From Ischnura elegans (Eukaryota > Arthropoda > Insecta > Odonata > Coenagrionidae), in contig NC_060251.1 in assembly GCF_921293095.1 (NCBI RefSeq), positions 100,860,566 to 100,924,565 of the forward strand: a stretch of DNA of 64,000 nucleotides. Reading direction: 5' to 3'. Shown here in pieces: positions 54,051-64,000 of this stretch; positions within the stretch are counted from its first letter, which is position 1, and each line of letters starts with the position of its first letter. A program made the translations under genes and the position numbers. The notes under the pieces were generated by a model. The model was not told the DNA's origin, did no database searches, and was given only the letters and a program-made list of their open reading frames with translations.

Positions 54051-55489
54051 TTATTGTCCATCACTGTCTCTATCACGACATAGGAGACATTTTTTCACGC
54101 ATGTGAAGTGATGTTTGTGTACAAATCTGAAACATTCGTCGTACTTATTTACTGTTTTATTATTTCTATGTTTTCCGCAAATAAAACAAGGACCCTCCCT
54201 ACTTTGAGGTTCACATGTCGATGCAGGAACCTCAGGACATTTCCCAACCCTCATTGTAAGAAAAGCCTTTATATCTGCAGGAAGGTTACTCATTTTTACC
54301 CTGGACTTTAGATGTTCATCTATAAGGCTTAGTGCGAGAGCTTGCAAATACTCCATTCTTGGTCTTCGGTGGATTTTTTTCCCAATACTATTAGCCGCAA
54401 AAATGACGTGGGCGTTAACAGCAGTCATATCCAAAAATCGGAATAATACTGAAAGAGGCCACCTTCGTGTTCTTCTTGTGGTGGAATAATTCGCACACTT
54501 CTGGTCCACCGAGTCGACGCCTCCTTTAGTTAAGTTATAGTCCAGGATCTTTTCAGGTTTCCCAGTTTCTGGATCAATTTCCTCTTTGTTGTTCAAGGTA
54601 GAAAGCAGAATTACGCATTTGTTTAGTTTGGTGCAGCATGATACAAGAGTGCAGGTATCCTGGAAAGCAAATAATGAAGTTCCGGTCTTTCGATTTTTGC
54701 AGGGGAGAAATTCTCCGGGGATATCAGGTTTGTTTTTTTTTTCATGGTACCCAAGAACGTTAGACCATTTTCCAGTAAATAATTAGCTAAATCAAGACTT
54801 GAATAATAGTTGTCTACAGTTAGGTTTCTATTTGAATTTTTGATGGGCTCCACCAATCTCTTCACCACATCTATCGCTTTATTTGACATTTCAAACGGTC
54901 CATTTGGTTGTTTACCGCAATACATTTCAAAATCGTACGTGTAAAAGGTTTTTGCATCACACACAGCATACATCTTGATACCGTACTTAGCAGGCTTATT
55001 TGGCATGTACATAACAAAGCTGCATCGTCCTCGTAAAGGATGCAGCATTTCATCTATAGTTACTTACTCTGATAAGGAGTAGCTCTTCTTAAAATTTTCC
55101 CTATGTTCAGAATAAATTTCTCTGATAGGGGCTAACTTATCTGCGGCTTTCCTGACAGATCTGGTTCTGTAATCATCAAATCGAATTGCCCGCAGAAGGA
55201 AGCGGAATCTGTTTATCCCAAACGCAGCCCTGCAGATCATCAGACCTGTTCCATTTGTTTTCCAGGCTCTTCTAGCATCTGCCTTACAACTTTTATTTAT
55301 TGATAGAATGTATAAAACTCCAAATAAAGCCATTATTTCAGCATGAGAAGTAATCTTGCAATCTCTCACTCTCGACCACACCTGAGAAGATCGTTTACCT
55401 TCAATGTAAGAGTTTGTATTCTCAACAAGACTGTAACGCACTAGATACTCGTCACACTGACTCAAACATTTGTTCTTTGTGAGAGACAA
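54051..55489 (-). pseudogene. piggyBac transposase with a stop codon and a frameshift
   Basis: Three pieces follow each other on the minus strand. Piece 1 (55489-55064) covers the N-terminal half of the DDE_Tnp_1_7 domain ([22 protein letters not shown]) and ends at an in-frame TAA at 55066-55064, directly before the first catalytic block. Piece 2 (55063-about 54740) has [26 protein letters not shown] and FLGTMKKK. It then shifts frame in a run of T (54729-54739). Piece 3 (54596-54051 and just upstream) has GGVDSVDQKC and the C-terminal cysteine domain CFICGKHRNNKTV and CLLC. All three catalytic Asp positions survive. No ATG is found for piece 1, and the acidic N-terminus is missing. Non-functional as it stands. 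Confidence 0.9.
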
Positions 55490-55978
55490 AGTTCAGAAAT
55501 AGAATACCAGAGTGTGCCACAACAGATCCATACGCAGTAAGAGCGCTATTTCGAATTTTTGGAAAATGCGCCAAAATCCCCGCTTAGCGTGCACCTATTG
55601 GTTTGAGGTTGAGATAAATTATACAAGTAATAACAATAACGAAATATTAATGCAAATGCTTACAAAAAATATAATACATACGAAACAACATATTAGCATA
55701 TTATTGGAAAAAGAATTATGCGACAGATTATCAGAAGTTCCTTAGTATCGTGTGAACGCCATCTAGCGGCAAATCACACGAAGTTGTCGTCGTTCTCACT
55801 TTGTAAGATTCTAACGCAATAGTTGGTCGTCACATTGACGCAAAAATATGTTCTTGGTGGAGGGAAAAGTACAGGGATAGAATACCAAAATGTACCACCA
55901 GTATGCGCAATAAACGCGCTATTTCGAATTTTTGAAAAATGCGGCAAAATCCCCGCTTAGCGTGCACCTAAGGGTTAA

Positions 55979-58900
55979 TGACCTTCAGTACGGCTAAGGA
56001 TGCTAAGTGTCAGACTGATTACTGATATTAACTGTTTTTTACTGCGTAGGAGATGAAGCGCCGAACAAGTGTTTAATATAATGTTTCATGAAAAATTCTG
56101 TTGAATCGTCGCATTAACTTCTATCACATGAGTACATCGATGTATAGTGTTTGAATATTGGTCAATATTAATTTATACATCTTTTTTTTGGGGTTGTCAG
56201 GGTATTTCTACGTAGGATATGTATTTATTCACTAAATTTTCGCATAATGTCGGAACATGTTACAATATGAGCTCAGTAATATTATACATTTTGACCCTTG
56301 ACTACCTTTCATAAATCTTTTGGGGCAGAAATGGTAACCCAACGATTCTTAAATGGCTTCTTTCTAGAAAATGTATCGAATTTTGACTGTAAAATGCAAA
56401 AGCAAAATGTTTTGATAAGAGTTTAATGTATTTTCATGGAAACAAAACATTGAAAATTAGCACAGGGAATAAGTCAAATCAGGGAATAACTCAAGCCGCT
56501 AGTATAACTTCAGGCTTAACTAGGTTCGACAATATGGACATCTATCTGCCAGGAAAGTGATGAGGCGCCGATTTTAATATATACGTACGTAGGTTTTATT
56601 CCAAGTTTCAAGCACTTATTGTTGAAAAAAAATTTAGGATGCAATGCGATGACTGATGATGACGACAGAGAGATGTCCTTACTGTCGCACCGAACTTGAG
56701 TTAAAAGGATATGCGTGCATGATAGATGTACCCGACGATGAAACTATGCAATGAAACCCGGGTCCTGCTCTCTCTAATATATTTGTGAACCTAACAAGGT
56801 TTGTTCTTTCATTTTACACAGTGGAAAGGTTTTCTGAAGTACTATTTATGCCTCCCGTCGCCTTACTATGCTGCCTCAAGTTTCCGTGATGGATATCGCG
56901 CCCGGAAGGGGATTAGGGCGTTGCAATTTCCGTGGTAGACGACGCGAGTGATTCAAGAAACGAGCGGAAGGAATTAGGTGTTAAATGGAGTTCACGACGC
57001 GCCGTGATCAACCGTTGGGTGAATGCAGGTCAGTTTGTAGATGGGAGAAACTGGTGCGGTCACTTGACCATGAATGAGAGGGAAAATGCTGGGGGTGTGG
57101 CTGCTCGCGGAACAAACAAAAGATTTTGCTAGACTGCCACTTCGCGATGGATGATACCACCAATAATACCACGAATATTACAAAAGAGGATCCTCAGGTT
57201 GTCCTCAAAAAGTGTTGTCACTAACCGCGCAGTTAAATGGGTTTACAAAAGTCGCCACACGCGTCGCTGTCTGACAAAGTGATCCGAGTTTCAAGGGGAA
57301 ATAAGGTATAATTATGGGTGTTAACTGGAGTTTATATACGTGATGATGTGAATTATCAAATTCATAACTTTTCAGTAATTAGTATAATAATCTGTGATTT
57401 CGCTGTATAATTATCACTGTAGAGAGCATTATACAGCAATATATTGAACAAAATTGGATCGCATTGAACTCATCGCCGCGCCGTGGACATTTTTGAAAAT
57501 CGATTTTAATGCGATCGAAATGGCAACAGAGATAATAAACCTTTAGGAAATATAGCCTTGAAAAATACCATTCCAATAGGCCTCTAGGCGTTTTGTCACA
57601 CGTCGCGAATTTAAATGGGGTTTCAAAAGTCTTCGATTGTCAGCGAAGCAAGTGGCGACAGATTGTAATGCTCCCGGGATGGCAAAAAAAATCAAACTTA
57701 TGCGGGACAAACCGGTGTCTCCTCTATGTCATAATACTGATCATCACCACAATCGGCTCTGGTGGGATGATATTGGAATAATTTATGGATCCAAATCGTT
57801 TAGCCTAGACATGAGTCACAGAGGTTCACGGCTATTATATGTCCGCTTCTTTTTACTTTCGGAAGATTGAGAGCTGGTCTTCGATTTTCTCATCCGTTTA
57901 AGCAACTCGTAAATAGATCGTTCGCCAGTCATCTCGTGACTTGACAATTTAGGTCTTCACTGAGTAATTTGACCGTGTTGCGTTGTCCGCGCTCATGAAT
58001 CCGCACGTCATTCGTCGACCTAGTTATGAACAGGTTTGTGTCTTTAAGCCGTCCCCGCAGAGATCCAAGGAATCTTTGGACCAAAAACATAGACATATGT
58101 TTTGAAACGTATATTGCTCAACAGGGAAGGTTAGAACCTTTCCCCATTCGTAGAACTGGCCACGGTAAATGAATTACTTACCTTTGCAAATGAATTTGCC
58201 GGAAAGAACCTTGATTTTGCGTGAGATATGAAATAGTTAAGAGATAACTTGGTTGTTAACGGCATTAATTTGAATTTATTTTGGCTTGATCTTTCTCTAA
58301 AAGGCTGTAATAGAATTCCTCTCACTGTAGAATACGTGTGGTTGTTTATTTTAGCTACGCAAGGAGTAGTAATCACAATAATTTGCTTATTTAGTATTAT
58401 ATTGTTGGAGTGACAAAATTGGCTTCCTTAAAAGCTATGAATCCTTATTCTTGACTTTAGTTCTACAATTAAAAAAAATTGTTTCATTCATTGATAAATT
58501 TTTAGTTTTAAAGTAAGTTGTCTCTTGTAGCAACCAGATTTTTTTTCTTATCATGCTCAATGTATTTCTAAAAAAATGTTCTTACAAAGTTTATTTTTTC
58601 TGATATTATGCAAAACCATCTGATAACTTTTTTTCGGTTGTAATCAAATGTCATTCGGGAAGTGATACTCTGAGGCAGCAACCATATGTCTTGTTGACTT
58701 GCTTATTTTTGTCCATGCAACGATTTTGAATATTCATGGGTTGAAATCAAAGAAAACGCCAGTCATTCGAGCATTCGTAAAGCTTTTAAGAGGCTATGAC
58801 GAAATAAAATCGTTCGAAAACCGCGTGGAATGTTTCGCGTTGTTTTTTTTTGCCGAATGGAGATTCGCTAAGCTCTGACCATTACGTGTCTTCATTTCGA

Positions 58901-59870
58901 AATCCGCTTGGGCGATATTCTTTTGAGTGTCATGGTTGGGGATGCTTGCGCGACTTTTTTTGGCGCCGTACAGATTGTGGCGGATTTCCCCTGTTAGTTT
59001 TCACTATCATGTGACCTTCATTTTTTTCTTCGCATGCCTGTCATTATCCTTAAATGAGAAGAGAAAATGCTGTGGGTATTTTTTCTTACGCTCGCTAGTC
59101 TATTAATTGGAAATAACGTGGCCGCTCTCTTGTTTCGAAAGCAATAAAGTTTAATGCCCCTTATGGAGGGTATTTTAAAACATATCAGCTGGCATAGAAA
59201 AAAGAACGTATGTTTTGGTAGAAAAACATATTTGGGCAAATGGAAATTATAGAATCTGGAGCCTAGAAAAGGAACTATGCCTTTTTCCCAATCTCTAAGA
59301 ATGAGAAAGTTCTGAAGCTGTTGGTGGTGGAGGTTCTCAATATCCCTCAGATTTCAGTGGACGTTGTATTATGCATGAAAACATTGTACGCAGCATTCTT
59401 TTTATGATTTGAGCAACCCTCAGCCAGTGAAGAAGTAACGTCAACATAAAATTATCTTCCTTTTATTAGCTTAGTTTTACATTACGTACCGTGAGTTATG
59501 TCCTCTGGGAATCCTGTGACCATTACTATTTGTGATAAAACAATGGCATTTTCCCCTCATCCAAGCTAATTTAAGGCAAATTGGTTATGGATTTCTTCGT
59601 CTTATAGAATTTGTGGGTAATCGTATATATCAAGTTAATGTATATACAGCGTTTTCTATTTAATCGTCCACGCTACTTTAATGCGAAGTCTGGAAAATTT
59701 GTATTAGCGAAAAACATACATAGGTATTTTAGGAAACAAAGAACATGAGAGGTGTTTAAATGAATACAAACTACATTTGAAGTAACGTAAACATTTTATT
59801 CAAAAACAATTGTTTATACAATACAAAAACCTCAAGCATACGTCAAATGCTGTCACCAACTTGTCTCGTC
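55979..59870. other. unassigned intergenic DNA
   Basis: Nearly 4 kb upstream of the takeout-like gene with no convincing gene. Two diverged relatives of about 40 bp (taaatgggtttacaaaagtc at 57234 and taaatggggtttcaaaagtc at 57611) suggest an old duplication. Confidence 0.35.
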
Positions 59871-59874
59871 TTTA

Positions 59875-60337
59875 AAGCCTGAATCACACGATCATTTTTT
59901 TCGTCGCGAAAAGTGATCACGATCGCGATCACTTTTCCCATCGCGAAAAGCGATTGCTCTAGTGATCATTTTTCTGAATGACTCGGTCCCTCCCGCCGTC
60001 GGCTTTCGCACCACTTTCAATATCACAGTTCGTTGTCATGGGACCCGCAAAACGAAAATATACAGCGTGTTTGCTTATCTATGTCGTTCCCACGATTGTC
60101 AAACGTTGCGCTGCAATCGCTCCATACGGACATGCGTTCCGATTGGCTGATATGGGGTCTTAGGGACGGTTTTAGCGACGGAAAAAGCGACCGGACGAGT
60201 TATGAAAAATACCGATGGGAATCCTCATCGCGATCGCGAAAAACAATTGCCGGCGACGGTCATTTGCGAGTGATCACTCTAGTGATCACGATAGTGTTAG
60301 ATTCGCGACGAAAAAAATGATCGTGTGATTCAGGCTT
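59875..60337. mobile_element. MITE with 36-bp perfect inverted ends
   Basis: Ends start AAGCCTGAATCACACGATCA and continue identically for 36 bp to cgtcgcgaa (59875-59910 and 60302-60337 in reverse). Flanks are TTTA on the left and AAGT on the right, compatible with a TTA or TTAA target. The interior is rich in gatcac / gtgatc and gatcgcgatc words forming many short palindromes. No coding capacity. The superfamily is undecided between Harbinger-like and other TTA(A)-target types. Confidence 0.8.
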
Positions 60338-60486
60338 AAGTGTCGTCTCCAGCCGTCCGTGAAATCCTGGGGTAACTTGCTTCCCGTAAATGAACATGAG
60401 ACTCGTGCTACACAATGAAGAATGTGAGGAACGTTCGCTGCTCAAGAGACCCACCAGCTTTAGCAAGGACTTCCCGTTTAGTGATT

Positions 60487-60740
60487 TTAATCGTTTTTTT
60501 TTTTACTTCCGGAACTCTTAAGCTTCAAGGTCCAGTGCTGTGTTTTCACTTCTTTTTTGAAGAGGTCAAAGAATGTGCTCATCGGTTTTCCTCTTTCAGT
60601 CTCTTGATTTGTGCTTCCATTAGGAAACGGTAGTTTGAAGAGCAGGATGTCTAAGCACTGGAAGGTCACATTCTCATGGTCTTGCTGTTCGTCCTTCAGC
60701 TTGAAGAGGGGATCATTCAGGTCATTCACGGCTGAATCCA
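60487..60740 (-). CDS. terminal exon of an unidentified gene
   Basis: A strong acceptor (cttttgtcttcag) precedes 60740. The open frame after it, phase 1, runs 83 residues to TAA at 60489-60487. It reads DSAVNDLNDPLFKLKDEQ, ENVTFQCLDILLFKLPFPNG, KPMSTFFDLFKKEVKTQHW and ends in a lysine-rich tail coded by an A run. The composition is that of a folded, charged protein and no transposon similarity was recognised. The preceding exon was not found. It lies between the two takeout-like genes on the same strand and the intron phase would fit that family, but the sequence does not. I do not recognise the family. Confidence 0.4.
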
Positions 60741-61759
60741 CTGAAGACAAAAGAGAACATGATTTTTTTACAAAAATCTCCTCAAAAAATAGATTTGTGG
60801 CGCAGTGAGTTAACCTAAAGGGATAATAGCTCAAAATGGCTGTAGCAATTGTCTTTGCGTCATAATGAGATTGCATTTATAGGAAAATCTTCATACAAAT
60901 GAGACAATACATAGTAAATGATACACAAAGATATCGTCCTGTCCAATTGCCTTTAATTTCACAAAACTCACCGAACTGAATTAAAAATTTAGTTCCGCCA
61001 TCAAAGCGCGTATAATATAAAGAAGCAGGGGTCAGAAAGAAGTATCAGCTTTTTTGAAGACTTAAATATTTAATTCACCGAAACAACATTATTCACTCTC
61101 CCACTGATTCAACTTCTTGGTCGCTTTGAGTAGGCGAGGGCAGAGCTCATCCCAGACTAATCCTTATAAGCTTGGTAATCACACACGTTCACAGTGAGGA
61201 GGGGTGCAACTCATTTCCCTGCGCTTCCTCGCCCTTCTACGATTTTTGCGTCCGTAGGGCTGTAGCGTGGAAGATTAGCCGCACTAGAACAATGAAAGTT
61301 AGACAACTGTATCCGCTGAGCGAAGAACACGGACATTTTCTATTAGGTAAGAAAAATTAATGATGAGGAGCTTCAATAACCGACGATGATACCTGAAGCG
61401 ACAGTATGATTTGAAGCGGGAAATGTTGTGAAAGTGTAGATGCTCGGTCAGAATATAGGAAAACAAGGTCTTAAAGAAATGACTCGTTCTCAGGAATAGT
61501 GTGTTAAACGGGTCTATTGCACTGACTACTCCTCTGTCATTTTCGATGCCCAATTTTAGGTACCTAAAGTTGACATTCATATCAGAAGGTATCATATGCT
61601 TTGTTCTGTGAAAATTGAGGTTTACAATATTAACTCATTGACCCCATACATAAATAAAACCGTAGCATCTAGGCGATAACGTCAGCATGGCCGTCTTCCG
61701 CCAGGAACAATCGAAGAGAGGAGGTAGTAATCACACGGTTGAGGATAGGGCACTGCCCA

Positions 61760-62105
61760 TTGACTCACGCCTTCTCTTTACCTAAGAGGAGCAAGCTCCT
61801 CGATGTGATGAGTTTAGGTGCCCTTAAAGTATTCGGCATGTGCTGTCAGTGTGTGGCAAATACCTTGACACGTAGAGACGATTAAATATAGGGGTAGACC
61901 TCGAGTTAGGACACCAAGTTGAATAATACTATTTTGTTTATAAAGGAAATAAGTCTTTCTAACAAAATTATAAAATACCTGCCCATTTCACTTGGTTAAA
62001 GTACACATTACCTATCTTATCATTCTATTACTATCACATGGTTTGAATTAAATGATTGGGTAGTGGTGCGCAATGTCCTAGCCGTCGACGCACCCTAATT
62101 CTCAG
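61760..62105 (+). mobile_element. LINE 3' end, truncated copy D with 3' UTR
   Basis: ttctctttacctaagaggag (61771) and the downstream cysteine-rich reading correspond to the LINE tail at 12290, and gtagtggtgcgcaatgtcct with gtcgacgcaccctaa (62061-62099) match its 3' UTR. The frame is broken in several places. Confidence 0.6.
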
Positions 62106-62862
62106 TTCTATTCTGGGTCATTCGTTCCCGCCATAATTTCAGTGTAAGCATTGATAAAACCTCGGATTTATCGTCAATAGATTCCAAAAATTCGTATATA
62201 GCGACAAGGAAATCCGGCTCCAAGCAGCAAAGGACTGTCCTAAAAAATTAGGGATTTCTTTCGGCAGTAGGACTGCATGAATGAAACCTGCTTGTAAATT
62301 TTGAATTTTTATCAACGTACTGTATTACATAACATACTGTATTCTTTGCATAAAAAAATTCGTTTTGATGATTTTTTACGCAAACTTTAGGGAGAACAAC
62401 ACTATTACTCGTAAATTTAAATAACCATTTTATAGTGTCACTCTAAGAAAGCGTCAATATTTGTGTGGTTCCTTAAATGAAGTTATGACCAAGTTTTCTC
62501 GTATTAAGTGCTTGAATATAAAGAGTATTGCTCTGGTCAGAAATTATTTCAATGCCTTACCCACCAACCCAAGGGTAGAGGATTCAAGATTACCAATGAC
62601 CAGATGCAAAGCGAATTAGGCTGGGAGCCGCTGGAGACTCGGAGGCTGCGCGCGAGACTGAGATTGCTTTAACAATTGAGAATTTTCTTTAAGTGCGACT
62701 CGGAGAACATAATACTAGAGCTCCACTATATTTCTAGATCCGACAGAAGCGATAAATTGAGAGAGATATTTAGCTGAACGAATAAATACGGGAATTCTTT
62801 TTTCCCGCGAACCATAAAGGACTTAAATAAATGCTAGTCGTAATTTCCTTAGAGCACTTCCT
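62106..62862. other. unassigned, downstream of the second takeout-like gene
   Basis: No supported feature. Confidence 0.3.
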
Positions 62863-62863
62863 T

Positions 62864-62869
62864 TTTATT
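62864..62869 (-). terminator. polyadenylation signal of the second takeout-like gene
   Basis: AATAAA on the minus strand, about 160 nt after the stop codon at 63031, in the context cacgaataaaaagg. Position and orientation suit the 3' end of that gene's transcript. Confidence 0.6.
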
Positions 62870-63030
62870 CGTGAACGGCTGGTGTCCTAACACCCCTACC
62901 ACACGCCTTTTTGAGGCGGCTTGCGGGGTATAATGTGGATGTAGATGATGTCAGTCGTGTGGGCACCTCATGAGTAAAATCATACCGTAATGTCCCCCCC
63001 TTGCCATCTCCTCTTTGCCTCCGCATCCAA

Positions 63031-63179
63031 TTAGGCGAATGCCTCTTCCATCGGCAGCCGGTCCAGGATCCTCTGGGCAAGGCCTTTGTGCAGCTCAGCC
63101 AGTGCCGCGTTAAGCTCCGGCGCCAACTCCTGTATTACCTCACGACTGTTCTCGTTCAAAAACCGGTTGGTGGTCTCAC
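63031..63179 (-). CDS. second takeout/JHBP-like gene, terminal exon (partial)
   Basis: Acceptor ttttttcgaccag precedes 63179 and the exon runs to TAA at 63033-63031. Starting with GT, it needs one base from the previous exon, exactly as exon 6 of the first gene does. It encodes ETTNRFLNENSREVIQELAP, then a helix ending ILDRLPMEEAFA, which is the C-terminal segment of the takeout family (N.FLNEN......P.......I......P...LF.). The Trp usually found after NEN is Ser here. No earlier exon was found between 63180 and the right edge, so the remainder lies outside the window. It makes a head-to-tail pair with the gene at 19669-50380. Confidence 0.85.
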
Positions 63180-64000
63180 CTGGTCGAAAAAAATATCGAG
63201 AAAAATAAGAAAAAGAAGACGTAAGCTGGGCGAAAAGATTGCAGACGGATATAATCTCCCAATCGTCCGAGTTTTTCGGGGCGAGGAAAGGGATAGTGGT
63301 GCATGTGATCTCTGTCTCGCAACCGTTCCCGTTATTTAAAACTCAAACCGTAATTCGTGGCGGGTTATTTATGTGTTTATTATTTTTTTTTAAAACGACA
63401 GCCGACGATTCCAGGACTTATTTCCTCATTTCGCCCTAATGTGGAGCGGAGTTTAAAAAATATCAGAGAGAAAGGTGCCCGGGAGATCCGGGATTAATGT
63501 TTCTGATCGACGGGGCGGTACTAAAATGACCTTGAACATTCGAATATGTCTATGCCTAATTGTAAAGGCGGTGACGTTTCAATCGTTTGTTTGTGTATTA
63601 ATCGCTAACATTATGTGTGTAGGCATCATTCTGATCCAATGATATCGAGTATTAGTCAAGTCGAGTGTTGTTTTCATTGTCTTCATTGATATTAGTGGAA
63701 GCATGCAGGTTGAAATGTGGAATGGTACAAGACCGTATGAAGATAGATGTTCACCGTTGTTGCTCTAATCGTGAGCTCTTTCCTTGGATTTTCAATAGTA
63801 GGCTGGAAGTCCTGAGTATTATGGATGCATGCAGGCATTTTGGCCAGGAGTTTATCACCCGCTTGCGATTCATTTCATTAATTACATATTCTAAAGAGAG
63901 TAAATATTTTCTAATGATTGTAGTAGAGAGGAAAAAGTATATGTAGCTAATTCGTATACCTTAAATTCCTATCTTTATAATGCAGCCTTATTAAAATGAA
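63180..64000. other. last intron of the second takeout-like gene (partial)
   Basis: Should be intronic for the minus-strand gene. No exon-5-like sequence with the expected donor was seen on the minus strand here. Confidence 0.4.

Larger units (their letters stand above)
53643..55974 (-). mobile_element. broken piggyBac transposon with rearranged ends
   Basis: TTAA flanks at 53639-53642 and 55975-55978. The right end read inward is CCCTTAGGTGCACGCTAAGC; the left end is CCCTTA, then a 46-bp perfect hairpin, then GTGCACGCTAGCG and on to ttgccgcactttt, which matches the right end's ttgccgcattttt. The transposase gene is on the minus strand. The right terminal region is present twice (55435-55597 and 55815-55975). 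This family is distinct from the 30-33 kb copy. Confidence 0.85.

Noticed and set aside
1-64000. CRISPR arrays, prophage, operons or bacterial defence systems
   Set aside because: The window is a repeat-rich insect nuclear sequence with spliced genes. The only short direct repeat array (22850-23012) has no spacers.

Overview
This window is eukaryotic and almost certainly from an insect nuclear genome. It is AT-rich with long non-coding stretches, GT-AG introns and many layers of transposable elements. It carries a gene of the takeout / haemolymph juvenile-hormone-binding-protein (JHBP) family, which is characteristic of arthropods. I could not fix the insect order from the sequence.

The main host feature is a complete takeout/JHBP-like gene on the minus strand. 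Its six coding exons were joined here by splice sites, reading phase and family resemblance: 50380-50311, 35931-35839, 35086-34939, 28558-28425, 22420-22271 and 19823-19669. They sum to exactly 750 nt (249 aa plus stop) and encode a signal peptide, two early cysteines and the JHBP fold sequence. The locus covers about 30.7 kb because introns 1, 3, 4 and 5 are filled with repeats. The last coding exon of a second takeout-like gene (63179-63031, minus, same intron phase) lies near the right edge, so this is part of a tandem cluster that continues beyond the window. An unidentified spliced terminal exon (60740-60487, minus) lies between the two.

Left flank (1-19.6 kb): two pieces of a PIF/Harbinger transposase; a 2.5-kb element with long inverted ends; four 3'-truncated copies of one LINE family (the fourth is near 62 kb); an RTE-type endonuclease ORF cut off by a copia retrotransposon (6714-10491, pol almost intact); a decayed piggyBac at 14.4-16 kb; and a decayed hAT transposase at 17.7-18.7 kb.

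Gene region (19.6-50.4 kb): intron 5 holds a piggyBac scrap. Intron 4 holds a LINE that was split by a young, Ty3/gypsy-type LTR element with two LTRs that look identical (23322-27171). That element keeps gag, protease and integrase core but has lost reverse transcriptase and RNase H, and it carries a textbook -1 frameshift signal. Intron 3 holds a nearly intact piggyBac (30324-33346) with perfect 17-bp inverted repeats and TTAA flanks. Intron 1 holds a 2-kb inverted-repeat element, LINE and SINE fragments, an unidentified secreted-type ORF and a TTAA-type MITE (48744-49348).

Right flank (50.4-64 kb): a multi-palindrome MITE (50.96-51.49 kb), a LINE 3' end, a broken piggyBac with an unusual 46-bp perfect hairpin in its left terminus (53643-55974), and a MITE with 36-bp perfect inverted repeats (59875-60337).

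No prokaryotic system, CRISPR array or defence island is present. The most notable signals are the RT-less LTR element with its frameshift cassette, and the recurrence of GC-rich palindromes at the termini of several different TTAA-type elements.
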